Part shown: positions 28,567 through 36,606 of the stretch, in pieces
Layout of the letters: each line of letters begins with the position of its first letter
Position numbering within the stretch: the stretch's first letter is position 1
DNA from: Devosia aquimaris
GTDB taxonomy: Bacteria > Pseudomonadota > Alphaproteobacteria > Rhizobiales > Devosiaceae
Assembly (NCBI RefSeq): GCF_020169335.1
Contig: NZ_JAIEZN010000001.1
Span: 1,911,805 to 1,975,804, forward strand
Direction of reading: 5' to 3'
DNA: 64,000 nt
Notes under the pieces: model-generated
Database searches by the model: none
What the model was told of the DNA's origin: nothing
What the model saw: the letters and a program-made list of their open reading frames with translations, nothing else
Made by a program: the position numbers and the translations under genes

Positions 28567-30734
28567 GCCGCCTCCACCCGCACCGCCACCGATTTGAACG
28601 CCGGCGTCTTGCTGCGCGGGTCCACCGCCGTGCCCACCAGCACATTGGCCTCCGGATAATAGGCCATGGCGCTGCCGCGCGGCAGGTCGAACGCCGTGGC
28701 CACCGCCGCCATCCGCCCCACGTCCGACGCCAGCGTCACCGCCTGCCCCTCGCTGATGCCCATGCCTGCCATGTCCTGGGCATTGAGAAACACGGCGTGC
28801 CGCCCCGCCCCGCCGCGATAGCTGTCGCTGTCCTCATAGATGATGGTGTTGAACTGGCCCTCGCTGCGCACCGTCGCCAGCGTCAGCGTGGTCGGCGCCA
28901 TCTCCGGCAGTGGCGTGATCACCAGATGCGCCTTGCCGTCCACCGTGCCGAATTCGGGCGTGTGCATCACGCGATGCTTGATGTGGAATTCCTTCTTGGC
29001 CACGTCGATATCGGCCAGCTCTTCGAGCCCCGGCACGATGGCGGCAATGGCGTCCCGCACCTTGGCATGGGCGCTGAACGCCTTGAACGCGATTGGCGAA
29101 TTGGGCATCAGCCGCTGCCCCAGCTCGCCCAGGATCCAGCTTTCAGGCCGCACATTGTCCAGCCGCACAATGCCGCCATCGCTCAGCCGCACATAGTTGA
29201 ACATCGATTCCTGCGTGGTGGGCTCCCACTCCTCGTCGCGGGCCGTCACCGGCAGGATCAGCACCTCGCCATCGCCCAGCCCATGCACATGGCCCATGTT
29301 GAGCGTGGTGGTCAAAAACAGCTTGAAACCAATGGCGCCCATCGCCCGGTTGGCAAAGCCGGTGTCCGGCGTGGCGCCCCAGAGATTGCCGCCCATGATC
29401 ACGGCGCTGTCGATCTCGCCGGCGTCCGCCGCCTTGAGGCAGGCCATGGTGTCCATGCCCTTGGCCTCGGGGAACGTCACGCCGAACGCCGCTTCCATCT
29501 TGGTCAACACATCCTTGGCCAGCACAGGCTTGACCCCGATGGTGCCGATCCCCTGCACATTGGAATGCCCGCGCAGCGGCAAGAGCCCGGCAAAGCGCTT
29601 GCCCACCATGCCGCGCAGCACCGCCAGATTGGCAATCGCCTCCACATTGGCCACGCCATGCAGATGATGCGTCATGCCCATGCCCCAGGCAAACACGGCA
29701 TTTTTCGCCCGCCCATATTGCCGCGCCAGGTGCGTGATCGCCTCCCGGCTCACGCCACAGGCCGCGACAATCACCTCCCAGCCCAGCGCATCGAGGTCCG
29801 CCCGGAATGCTTCAAACCCGGTGACATGCCTGGCGATGAACGCCCTGTCTTCCAGCCCCAGTTCCAGCACCGCCTTGGCGATGCCCTTGAGCAGGGCAAT
29901 GTCGCTGCCGATGCGCGGCTGGCAATAGTCCGAGGCGATCTCGCTGCCACCCTTGAGCATCGAACTCGGCGACTTCGGCACCGCGAACTTGACCAGCCCC
30001 GGCTCCTTGGCCGGATTGATCACGATCACCTGCCCGCCCCGCTCGCGGCAGTTCTTGAGCATGTGGATGAAACGCGGATGGTTCGATGAGGGATTGGCGC
30101 CGATCACAAAGATCAGGTCGGCCCCGGTCAGATCCTCCAGCTCGACGCTCGAAGTCGCTTTGCCGATGGTCGTGGCCAGCCCTTCGCTCGTCGCCTGGTG
30201 GCAATAGTATGAGCAGTTGTTGACGTTGTTGGTGCCATAGGCCCGCGCCAGCAGCTGGAACAGGAACCCCGCCTCATTGGACGAACGCCCCGACGAATAA
30301 AAAAAGCTTCGCTGCGGATCGGTCGCGCCCAGCCGCTGGCTGGCATGGCTCAGGGCAAAGTCCCAGTCCACCGGCTTGTAGCGGTCGCTGCCCCTGGCCT
30401 TGAACAGCGGCGTATTGAGCCGCCCGAGCTGCTCCATTTCGCGCCCGGTCAGCGCCTGGAAATCCTCCAGCTCATGCTCGAACAGCGCTTCGGGAATGCC
30501 CCGCTGCGTATCGCTCGATTGCGCCTGCACGCTCTTGTTGCAGACCGAGGGGAATTCATCGAGCTCATTGGTCATGCCGCCGCGCTGCCCGCCCATGCCA
30601 TAGGCACAGGCCTTGCAGGCATTCTTGGATGTCAGCGCCTTGGCGGCCTTGCCCACGCCCATGCGGCCAATGGTGGCCAGGGTATAAAGAACCTTCTTGG
30701 GCCCGCCGCCCACGATCTGGCTGGTATCCGCCAA
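28563..30734 (-). CDS. FdhF/YdeP-family molybdopterin oxidoreductase
   Basis: Predicted molybdopterin-guanine-dinucleotide enzyme related to formate dehydrogenase alpha subunits. Reading from a TTG at 30732-30734 (GAGGAG seven bases upstream) gives 723 residues. The N-terminus has the short Cys cluster CKACAYGMGGQ with a later Cys in FPSVCNKS. Typical blocks follow: NNCSYYCHQATSEGLA, VIGANPSSNHPRFIHMLK and VFAWGMGMTHHLHGVANV. No selenocysteine site is evident. The frame stays open upstream to 31478, but that part is antisense to the isochorismatase gene and should not be counted. The in vivo substrate of YdeP-type proteins is uncertain. Confidence 0.92.
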   Translation of the reverse strand: MADTSQIVGGGPKKVLYTLATIGRMGVGKAAKALTSKNACKACAYGMGGQRGGMTNELDEFPSVCNKSVQAQSSDTQRGIPEALFEHELEDFQALTGREMEQLGRLNTPLFKARGSDRYKPVDWDFALSHASQRLGATDPQRSFFYSSGRSSNEAGFLFQLLARAYGTNNVNNCSYYCHQATSEGLATTIGKATSSVELEDLTGADLIFVIGANPSSNHPRFIHMLKNCRERGGQVIVINPAKEPGLVKFAVPKSPSSMLKGGSEIASDYCQPRIGSDIALLKGIAKAVLELGLEDRAFIARHVTGFEAFRADLDALGWEVIVAACGVSREAITHLARQYGRAKNAVFAWGMGMTHHLHGVANVEAIANLAVLRGMVGKRFAGLLPLRGHSNVQGIGTIGVKPVLAKDVLTKMEAAFGVTFPEAKGMDTMACLKAADAGEIDSAVIMGGNLWGATPDTGFANRAMGAIGFKLFLTTTLNMGHVHGLGDGEVLILPVTARDEEWEPTTQESMFNYVRLSDGGIVRLDNVRPESWILGELGQRLMPNSPIAFKAFSAHAKVRDAIAAIVPGLEELADIDVAKKEFHIKHRVMHTPEFGTVDGKAHLVITPLPEMAPTTLTLATVRSEGQFNTIIYEDSDSYRGGAGRHAVFLNAQDMAGMGISEGQAVTLASDVGRMAAVATAFDLPRGSAMAYYPEANVLVGTAVDPRSKTPAFKSVAVRVEAA

Positions 30735-30911
30735 GACTGCACTCCTCGCAACTGGGCCCATTCTTGCGACCGCCATGCGCACAAGCAAGCCAAATCGCCG
30801 CCCGGAGCCATCAATGTCCTGATTTGTCCGCCATTGGTCCGCTCCCGGCCTTGTTGGCGTTTGAAAGCCGCGAAATACTCGTGCTATCAACTCCACAGGC
30901 TGGAACACAAA

Positions 30912-31469
30912 ATGTCCGACACCGCCCTTCTCGTCATCGATGCCCAGGAATCCTTCCGCCAGCGGCCAAACTGGTTTGAGGTCGATCCCACCACCTATTT
31001 TGCCCGTCAGCAGGCGCTGATCGATGGCGCCCGGGCCAAGGGCCACCGCATTGTCCGCGTCCTGCATGTCGAACCCGAGGGCATCTTCTCGATCGCCTCC
31101 GGCTTTGTCCGCCCGCTGGCCGAGCTGGTCTATGAGCCCGATGTCACAATCTACAAGAGCCGCCATTCCGCCCTCGTGGGCACCGATCTGCCCGTCTGGC
31201 TCACCCAGAACGGCATTGCCCGCCTCATCATCTCGGGCATTCGCACCGAGCAGTGCTGCGAAACCACCACCCGCAATGCCTCCGACATGGGCTGGAGCGT
31301 CGATTTCGTCACCGAGGCGACCCACACCACGCTGCTGACCGACGCCACCGGCCACACCTGGACCGTTGACGAACTCAAGGCGCGAACCGCCGCCGTGCTG
31401 GACGGGCGCTTTGCCCGCGTCACCACAGTCGAAGGCGCTCTCGCCGGCCCTGAGCGGGCCGCCGCATGA
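30912..31469 (+). CDS. Isochorismatase-family cysteine hydrolase
   Basis: It is 185 residues with the cysteine-hydrolase triad pattern: Asp in ALLVIDAQ, Lys in IYKSRHSAL, and Cys in ISGIRTEQCCETTTR (second Cys of the pair). Members hydrolyse isochorismate, nicotinamide, carbamoyl or related amides; which applies here is unknown. The last codons overlap the start of a GlxA-type regulator by 4 bp (ATGA). That pairing is common and suggests the regulator controls this enzyme. It is divergent from the molybdopterin oxidoreductase. Confidence 0.9.
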   Translation: MSDTALLVIDAQESFRQRPNWFEVDPTTYFARQQALIDGARAKGHRIVRVLHVEPEGIFSIASGFVRPLAELVYEPDVTIYKSRHSALVGTDLPVWLTQNGIARLIISGIRTEQCCETTTRNASDMGWSVDFVTEATHTTLLTDATGHTWTVDELKARTAAVLDGRFARVTTVEGALAGPERAAA

Positions 31470-32464
31470 CCGCGCCAAAGCGCATCCCCACCTTTGTCGT
31501 GGTGCCGGCCCACACGCTTCTGCTCGATGTGGCCGGCCCCATGGAGGTGCTGCGCAAGGCCAATCAGTTCCAGTCGGCGGTGGCGTTCGACGTCACCTAT
31601 GTCAGCCCGCTGCCTGAGGTCACCAGCTCCATTGGCCTCACCCTGAGCGGCCTCGCGCCGCTGCCCGATCATCTGCCCCCAGGGGCCCTGGTCATAGTCA
31701 GCGGCGATACCGACGCGGTCATGCCGACCGGCAATCTCGGCGCCATCGAACCCGCCAGGGCCGGCAGCGACGCCATCGTCACCTGGCTCAGCCAGCTCGC
31801 GGGCGCCGATGTGCAACTGGTCTGCATCTGCAGCGGCGCCATGCTGGCCGCCCGCGCCGGCCTGCTCGACGGCCGCGCCTGCACCACCCATTTTGCCGAT
31901 TGTGCCCGCCTCGCCCAGCTGGCGCCCAGGGCCCAGGTCATGGATGACCGGCTGTTTGTGGAAGACGGCAATTGCCTCACCAGCGCTGGCATCACCGCCG
32001 GCATCGATCTGATGCTGCATCTGGTGGGCCGCTACACCACACCACAGATTGCCGCGCAGATCGCCCGGCACCTCGTGGTCTATATGCGTCGCGACGGCCA
32101 TGCGGCCCAGGTCTCGCCCTGGTTCGAGGGCCGCAACCATCTCCATCCCGCCATTCACCGGGTGCAGGACGCTATCGCCGCCGAACCCGCCGCAGACTGG
32201 ACCCTGGAGAAAATGGCCGACATCGGCGCGGCCAGTCCGCGGCATCTGTCGCGCCTGTTTCATCAGGCCACGGGCATGACGCCGATCGATTTCGTCAATC
32301 GCCTGCGCGTCGCCCTGGCGCGCGAATTGCTGGCCCAGACGCGGCTCGATATGGAGCGCATTGCCGAGCGCAGCGGCTTCGGCTCCAGCCGACAATTGCG
32401 CCGCGCCTGGAGCCGCCTCTATCCCGAACCACCCAGCGCCATGCGCGCTGGTTCGCTTCAGTAA
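31466..32464 (+). CDS. GlxA-family AraC regulator with DJ-1/PfpI-like domain
   Basis: Transcription regulator of 332 residues. Residues about 8-190 form a class I glutamine-amidotransferase/DJ-1-like domain (TFVVVPAHTLLLDVAGPMEVL, CICSGAMLAARAGLLDGR, THFADC). The C-terminal 100 residues are an AraC double HTH (WTLEKMADIGAASPRHLSRLFHQ and MERIAERSGFGSSRQLRRAW). It is coupled to the isochorismatase gene by an ATGA overlap and ends 7 bp inside the convergent ppk2 gene. The effector is unknown. Confidence 0.93.
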   Translation: MTAPKRIPTFVVVPAHTLLLDVAGPMEVLRKANQFQSAVAFDVTYVSPLPEVTSSIGLTLSGLAPLPDHLPPGALVIVSGDTDAVMPTGNLGAIEPARAGSDAIVTWLSQLAGADVQLVCICSGAMLAARAGLLDGRACTTHFADCARLAQLAPRAQVMDDRLFVEDGNCLTSAGITAGIDLMLHLVGRYTTPQIAAQIARHLVVYMRRDGHAAQVSPWFEGRNHLHPAIHRVQDAIAAEPAADWTLEKMADIGAASPRHLSRLFHQATGMTPIDFVNRLRVALARELLAQTRLDMERIAERSGFGSSRQLRRAWSRLYPEPPSAMRAGSLQ

Positions 32465-33375
32465 ACCGCCTTCACATACATTTCCGGCGGCACCGGCCCG
32501 CGCGCATAGTCCGGGTGACGGATGCGCTCGGGCAGCACCACTTCGCGCTTGGGCACGTCCTCATAGGGAATGGCACTGAGCAGATGCGCGATGGTGTTCA
32601 GCCGCGCCCGCTTCTTGTCATCGGCATCCACGATCCACCACGGCGATTCCGCGGTGTGGGTGCGCTGCAGCATGTCTTCCTTGGCCTTGGTATAGTCTTC
32701 CCAGTGCCGGCGGGATTCCATGTCCATCGGCGACAGCTTCCACTGCTTGAGCGGATCATCGATGCGCATGCGGAAGCGGAATTCCTGCTCTTCATTGCTG
32801 ATCGAGAACCAGAATTTGATCAGGATAATGCCCGAGCCGACCAGCATGCGCTCGAAATCGGGCACGGTGCGGAAAAACTCTTCGAGCTCGTCGGGCGTGC
32901 AGAAACCCATCACCCGCTCGACGCCGGCGCGATTGTACCAGGAGCGGTCAAACAGCACCATTTCGCCGGCAGCCGGCAGGTGCGGCACATAGCGCTGGAA
33001 ATACCACTGCGTCTTTTCGCGGTCATTGGGCGCCGGCAGCGCCACCACGCGGCACACCCGCGGATTGAGCCGCTGGGTGATGCGCTTGATCGCCCCGCCC
33101 TTGCCGGCGGAATCGCGCCCTTCAAAGATCACTGCGACCTTGAGCCCCTTGTGCGCGATCCAGTCCTGCAACCGCACCAGCTCATGCTGCAGGCGGAACA
33201 ATTCGCGGAAGTAGACGCGCCGATCCAACGAGGATTTGCGCCGGTGGCTCGGCAGGTCGCCGGCCAGCGCTTCCATCTGGTCGTCTTCGAACTGCAGCTC
33301 CAGCTCTTCGTCAAAACTGTCTCTGATCTCGTCGCGGATGCGATCAAGATCACTCTGGCTCACGCGTTCGCTCAT
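32458..33375 (-). CDS. ppk2: Polyphosphate kinase 2
   Basis: It is 305 residues of the PPK2 family, which transfers phosphate between polyphosphate and nucleotides. Walker A (FEGRDSAGKGGAI), the KRITQRLNPRVCRVVALP segment, Walker B plus lid (VLFDRSWYNRAGVERVMGF) and the C-terminal SPWWIVDADDKKRAR are all visible. Single-domain size and an acidic N-terminus fit class I-like enzymes. It is transcribed convergently with the GlxA gene (7-bp overlap at the ends). Upstream of its start lie two repeat-family B palindromes. Confidence 0.95.
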   Translation of the reverse strand: MSERVSQSDLDRIRDEIRDSFDEELELQFEDDQMEALAGDLPSHRRKSSLDRRVYFRELFRLQHELVRLQDWIAHKGLKVAVIFEGRDSAGKGGAIKRITQRLNPRVCRVVALPAPNDREKTQWYFQRYVPHLPAAGEMVLFDRSWYNRAGVERVMGFCTPDELEEFFRTVPDFERMLVGSGIILIKFWFSISNEEQEFRFRMRIDDPLKQWKLSPMDMESRRHWEDYTKAKEDMLQRTHTAESPWWIVDADDKKRARLNTIAHLLSAIPYEDVPKREVVLPERIRHPDYARGPVPPEMYVKAVY

Positions 33376-33436
33376 GGCACCATCCTCCGGCAGCGCCGCA
33401 CCTGTTCACACCACCATTACGGTTTTGTGACACTTC

Positions 33437-33618
33437 GAGACGACCGCGCAGCGGTAAGATCGCTCCTGTGGAGCGATCTTAGGCGAGAAGGCCACGAAGG
33501 CTACGCCTGAGTGGCATGGCTGGCCGCTACGCGGCAAAATCGCTCCAGTGGAGCGATTTTAAGCACGGAGGCCACGAGACCTATGGTCAAGCGGCAGAAC
33601 CGACCGCTACGCGGCAAA
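33437..33618. repeat. Tandem repeat-family B palindromes (two full copies and one edge)
   Basis: Copy 1 has AAGATCGCTCC-TGT-GGAGCGATCTT (33456-33480). Copy 2 has AAAATCGCTCC-AGT-GGAGCGATTTT (33536-33560). Each is followed by a GGCCACGA-type arm, and copy 2 then has GACCTATGGTC. GCTACGCGGC separates units at 33526-33535 and recurs at 33606-33615, where a third copy begins and runs into the end of the NTF2-like gene. The A-stem-T layout makes each a potential bidirectional terminator. Confidence 0.85.
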
Positions 33619-34008
33619 ATCCTCATAACAATCATAGTTCCGCTGTTCGATGATGCGGCCCTCAACCAGCCGAAACACCATGCACAGATGCGCCACCATC
33701 GCCTCGCCCGCTTGCAGGCGTCCAATGGGCATGGCCAATGTCCCCTCCCATCGCGCCAACACGACGACGCGGTCCCCGGCCTCGATCACCTCGCCGATCG
33801 CATAGCGTTGAGCGCGCAACACGGTTCCCGTTGCCGCCCGACGCATCCCCGCCACCATCGCCGCCATGTCATCGACGCCGCCCTTGGGGCGGATGGCATT
33901 GGGCAGCTCGTGAAACCGGACATCGGGGTGGATCAAACCGAACGCTGCCTCTGCGTCGAAACGCTCCGCCGCCTCGATATATCTCCGCACAACCGCCGCG
34001 TTGCCCAC
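33607..34008 (-). CDS. NTF2/SnoaL-like protein
   Basis: It is 133 residues with an NTF2-like fold: VVRRYIEAAERFDAEAAFGLIHPDVRFHELP, a middle helix MAAMVAGMRR, then strands GDRVVVLARWEGTL and CMVFRLVEGRIIEQRNYDCYE. This resembles limonene-epoxide-hydrolase/ketosteroid-isomerase-like proteins, but the activity is not predictable. It is divergent from a TetR gene with two palindromes between them, so it is probably that repressor's target. Its last residues (EDFAA and the TAG stop) are encoded by the edge of a family B repeat. Confidence 0.85.
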   Translation of the reverse strand: MGNAAVVRRYIEAAERFDAEAAFGLIHPDVRFHELPNAIRPKGGVDDMAAMVAGMRRAATGTVLRAQRYAIGEVIEAGDRVVVLARWEGTLAMPIGRLQAGEAMVAHLCMVFRLVEGRIIEQRNYDCYEDFAA

Positions 34009-34020
34009 AACCTGCCTCCT

Positions 34021-34072
34021 CTAGAACAGCATTCTAGATTGCGTTCTAGAACATCATTCTAGTTTGGTCTAG
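34021..34072. promoter_or_regulatory. Duplicated palindromic TetR operator
   Basis: Two 17-bp dyads of the same form, CTAGAACAGCATTCTAG (34021-34037) and CTAGAACATCATTCTAG (34046-34062), lie 25 bp apart centre to centre, with a further TCTAG half-site at 34068. They fill the 73-bp gap between the divergent NTF2-like and TetR genes. Confidence 0.85.
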
Positions 34073-34081
34073 TGTTTCTGC

Positions 34082-34651
34082 ATGATGGACCGCCGAAGAC
34101 AGATCCTGGACGCCGCTCTCGCCGCCTTTCTCGAGAAAGGCTACAGCGCCACGACGATCGCCGACATTCGCCAGCGCAGCGGCGCCAGCACGGGCAGCAT
34201 CTATCACTTCTTTTCCGGCAAGGGCGCCATCGCCGAGGCCCTGCTGCGCGAAGCCGTATCGGGCTGGTCCCTGCTCTCTGCCGCGGCGCTCGATCCGGAC
34301 ACACCCGACGAAGAAACCGTGAAGGCCTCGGTGCGCGGGCTCGTGCTCTGGGCCCTCACAAACCCAAGCCAGTTTCGCTTCATGGACGAACTGCGCAGGC
34401 TCTCCACTGCAGACGCCGACTTTGCCGCCGTGCGCACCTTGCTCGATCGGGGACAGGAAGACGGCGCAGCCCATTATGCCCGCATGACCGCGCGCGGTTC
34501 CGTTCGCAATCTGCCGTTCGCCATTGCCCACGCCCTGATGCTGGGCCCCGCCTACGCCTATTTGCGGACGGCGCCGAACTCGTCAGCGGACGAGGCCAGG
34601 CGGATTGCCGACCTCTTCGCCGATTCCGCCTGGCAGTCGGTGAAGGCCTAG
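34082..34651 (+). CDS. TetR-family repressor
   Basis: It is 189 residues with an N-terminal TetR HTH (RRQILDAALAAFLEKGYSATTIADIRQRSGASTGSIYHFFSGKGAIAE) and a helical ligand domain with no recognised specificity. It probably represses itself and the divergent NTF2-like gene through the paired CTAGAA..TTCTAG palindromes. An ATG one codon downstream (34085) is an alternative start. Its stop overlaps that of the convergent sugar dehydrogenase by 4 bp. Confidence 0.92.
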   Translation: MMDRRRQILDAALAAFLEKGYSATTIADIRQRSGASTGSIYHFFSGKGAIAEALLREAVSGWSLLSAAALDPDTPDEETVKASVRGLVLWALTNPSQFRFMDELRRLSTADADFAAVRTLLDRGQEDGAAHYARMTARGSVRNLPFAIAHALMLGPAYAYLRTAPNSSADEARRIADLFADSAWQSVKA

Positions 34652-35775
34652 CGCCCCTCCGGCGCCACCCGGATCAAGCGCCCGTTGTCCTCATCGGTCA
34701 GCAGATAGATCGCCCCATCCGCCGCCACGCGCACGTCGCGGATACGGCCCAACTGTCCTTCGAACAACCGCTCCTCATCGACGACTTTGTCGCCCTCCAT
34801 GTCGAGCCGCACCAGCATCTGCCCGCTCAGCCCGCCGGTCAGCAGGTCGCCGTCCCAGTCCGGCAGCATCGCGCCCGAATAGAATGCCAGGCCCGAGGGC
34901 GAGACGGAGGGCACCCAATAATGCAGCGGCTGCTCCAGGCCCGCCTGCTCCTGGCCCACCCCCACCTTGGCGCCGGAATAGGCGACGCCATGGGTAATGA
35001 TCGGCCAGCCATAATTGGCCCCGGCCTGCGGCATGTTGAGCTCGTCGCCGCCCTTGGGACCGTGCTCGACGGTGAACAATTGCCCGTCGCTGCGCAGGGC
35101 CGCGCCCTGGGGATTGCGATGCCCCTTGCTCCACAGCTCGGGCGCCCAGCCGTCCGGCTTGGGGTTGTCATCGGGCACGCCGCCCTCGGGCGTGATGCGC
35201 ACCACGGCGCCTGCCAGGTCCGCCATGTCCTGCGCCCGGTCCTGCGCACCGCGCTCACCCAGCGTCACGAACAGATTGCCATCCTGCCCCACCACGATGC
35301 GCGAACCAAAATGCTGGCTGGTGCCGGTAAACTTGTTCATCCGGAAGATCACCTTCTGATCCTCCAGCCGCCCGCTGTCGCCCTCCAGCACCAGCCGGGC
35401 CGCCATCACTGCCGTGCCGGCGCCGCCCTCGCCGGGCTCGGAGAAGCTGAGATAGAGCTTGCCGCTGTCGGCAAAGTCGGGCGCCAGGGCAATGTCGAGC
35501 AAGCCGCCCTGCCCCTGGTTGAAGACGTCGGGCGTGCCTTCGATCGGTGCACCCACCACGCCGTCGGCGACCATTCGCAACTGTCCACTGCGCTCGGTCA
35601 CCAGCATGCGGCCATCGGGCAGCAGGGCCAGTCCCCAAGGATGCGCCAACCCCTCGGCCACCACGCTGGCGGTCAACGCGCCGGCGCTGCTGTCGATCGT
35701 TTGCGCCGTGGCAGGCAGGCTGGTGAGCAGGAGGCCGGTAAGCGCGGCCAAGGCAGGCAGGGCGGTCGTTTTCAT
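34648..35775 (-). CDS. Periplasmic PQQ-dependent sugar (aldose) dehydrogenase family
   Basis: It is 375 residues with a signal peptide (MKTTALPALAALTGLLLTSL..., ending ATA-QT). It is a six-bladed propeller of the soluble glucose/aldose dehydrogenase (YliI/Asd-like) family. Typical motifs are GLAHPWGLALLPDG, QGGLLDIALAPDF, GHRNPQGAAL and EHGPKGGDELN, the last two near the expected PQQ and calcium site. It oxidises aldoses in the periplasm if PQQ is available. The start chosen is the ATG of the signal peptide; an open extension to 35844 lacks support. Confidence 0.92.
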   Translation of the reverse strand: MKTTALPALAALTGLLLTSLPATAQTIDSSAGALTASVVAEGLAHPWGLALLPDGRMLVTERSGQLRMVADGVVGAPIEGTPDVFNQGQGGLLDIALAPDFADSGKLYLSFSEPGEGGAGTAVMAARLVLEGDSGRLEDQKVIFRMNKFTGTSQHFGSRIVVGQDGNLFVTLGERGAQDRAQDMADLAGAVVRITPEGGVPDDNPKPDGWAPELWSKGHRNPQGAALRSDGQLFTVEHGPKGGDELNMPQAGANYGWPIITHGVAYSGAKVGVGQEQAGLEQPLHYWVPSVSPSGLAFYSGAMLPDWDGDLLTGGLSGQMLVRLDMEGDKVVDEERLFEGQLGRIRDVRVAADGAIYLLTDEDNGRLIRVAPEGR

Positions 35776-35978
35776 GGTTGGGCCTTTCCGAAATGGGGTC
35801 CGAACTTGAAGTCGCGTGTGGACATGACCATCTAGTTTTCGCACACCGGCTTGACCAGAACGCGGCAGGCGGGCAACGTGCGGCCACTCTCCCTTACAAA
35901 TTTATCGTGAAGCGCACGCCGAACGGATTTGGCTGGGATTTGTATTGTTGACTGCCGTGCCGATTGGAGGCGACGACC

Positions 35979-36452
35979 ATGGATAAGATCCCGATGACGG
36001 TAACCGGGCAAAAGGCCCTTGCCGCCGAATATGAGCACCGCACCGCGAGCGAGCGTCGACGCATTGTCGAAGCCATCTCGGAAGCGCGCGCCCATGGCGA
36101 TCTTTCTGAAAACGCTGAATATTCTGCCGCCAAGGAGCAGCAGAGCCTCAACGAGGGCCGCATCAAGGAGCTTGAGACCATTCTCGCGCTCGCCGATGTC
36201 ATCGACGTCAGCAAGCTGTCCGGCGATGTGGTCAAGTTCGGCGCCACGGTCACCTATATCGATGAGGACACCGAAGAGGAAAAGACCTACCAGGTCGTCG
36301 GCGACCCGGAAGCCGACGCTTCGGCAGGCCGTATTTCGATTTCCTCGCCCATCGCCCGCGCCATGATTGGCAAGTCGGAAGGCGATTCGTTTGAAGTGGC
36401 GGCCCCCGGTGGCGCGCGCAGCTACGAAATCCTCAAGATCCGCTACATCTAA
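35979..36452 (+). CDS. greA: GreA, transcript cleavage factor
   Basis: RNA polymerase secondary-channel factor that rescues backtracked complexes. It is 157 residues, exactly the usual size. The N-terminal coiled coil contains the tip acidic pair in [21 protein letters not shown], and the C-terminal FKBP-like domain contains [18 protein letters not shown] and YEILKIRYI. The ATG was chosen because GGAGG lies eight bases upstream. It is a single gene ahead of trxB. Confidence 0.97.
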   Translation: MDKIPMTVTGQKALAAEYEHRTASERRRIVEAISEARAHGDLSENAEYSAAKEQQSLNEGRIKELETILALADVIDVSKLSGDVVKFGATVTYIDEDTEEEKTYQVVGDPEADASAGRISISSPIARAMIGKSEGDSFEVAAPGGARSYEILKIRYI

Positions 36453-36606
36453 GCCTGTCAAATCATTGGGTTTTGCCCATTGGTGTGACTTTTCTGTCCG
36501 TTCCGCACAACACTTTGGCAATGTGGAATGGTTTGCCTTGAAAGAGTGCACCTTCGCCCCTTAACTAGAGGGCGAGGGAGACTCCCACTTTCTGGAGAGC
36601 GTTGCG

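Noticed and set aside
30735-31478. N-terminal extension of the molybdopterin oxidoreductase to 971 residues
   Set aside because: The extra part is antisense to the isochorismatase gene and lacks family similarity. A TTG with a strong ribosome site gives the expected N-terminus.
33437-33618. CRISPR-like tandem repeats
   Set aside because: There are only two to three units, the units are palindromic throughout with no unique spacers, and no cas genes are nearby. Dispersed copies elsewhere identify it as an intergenic palindrome family.
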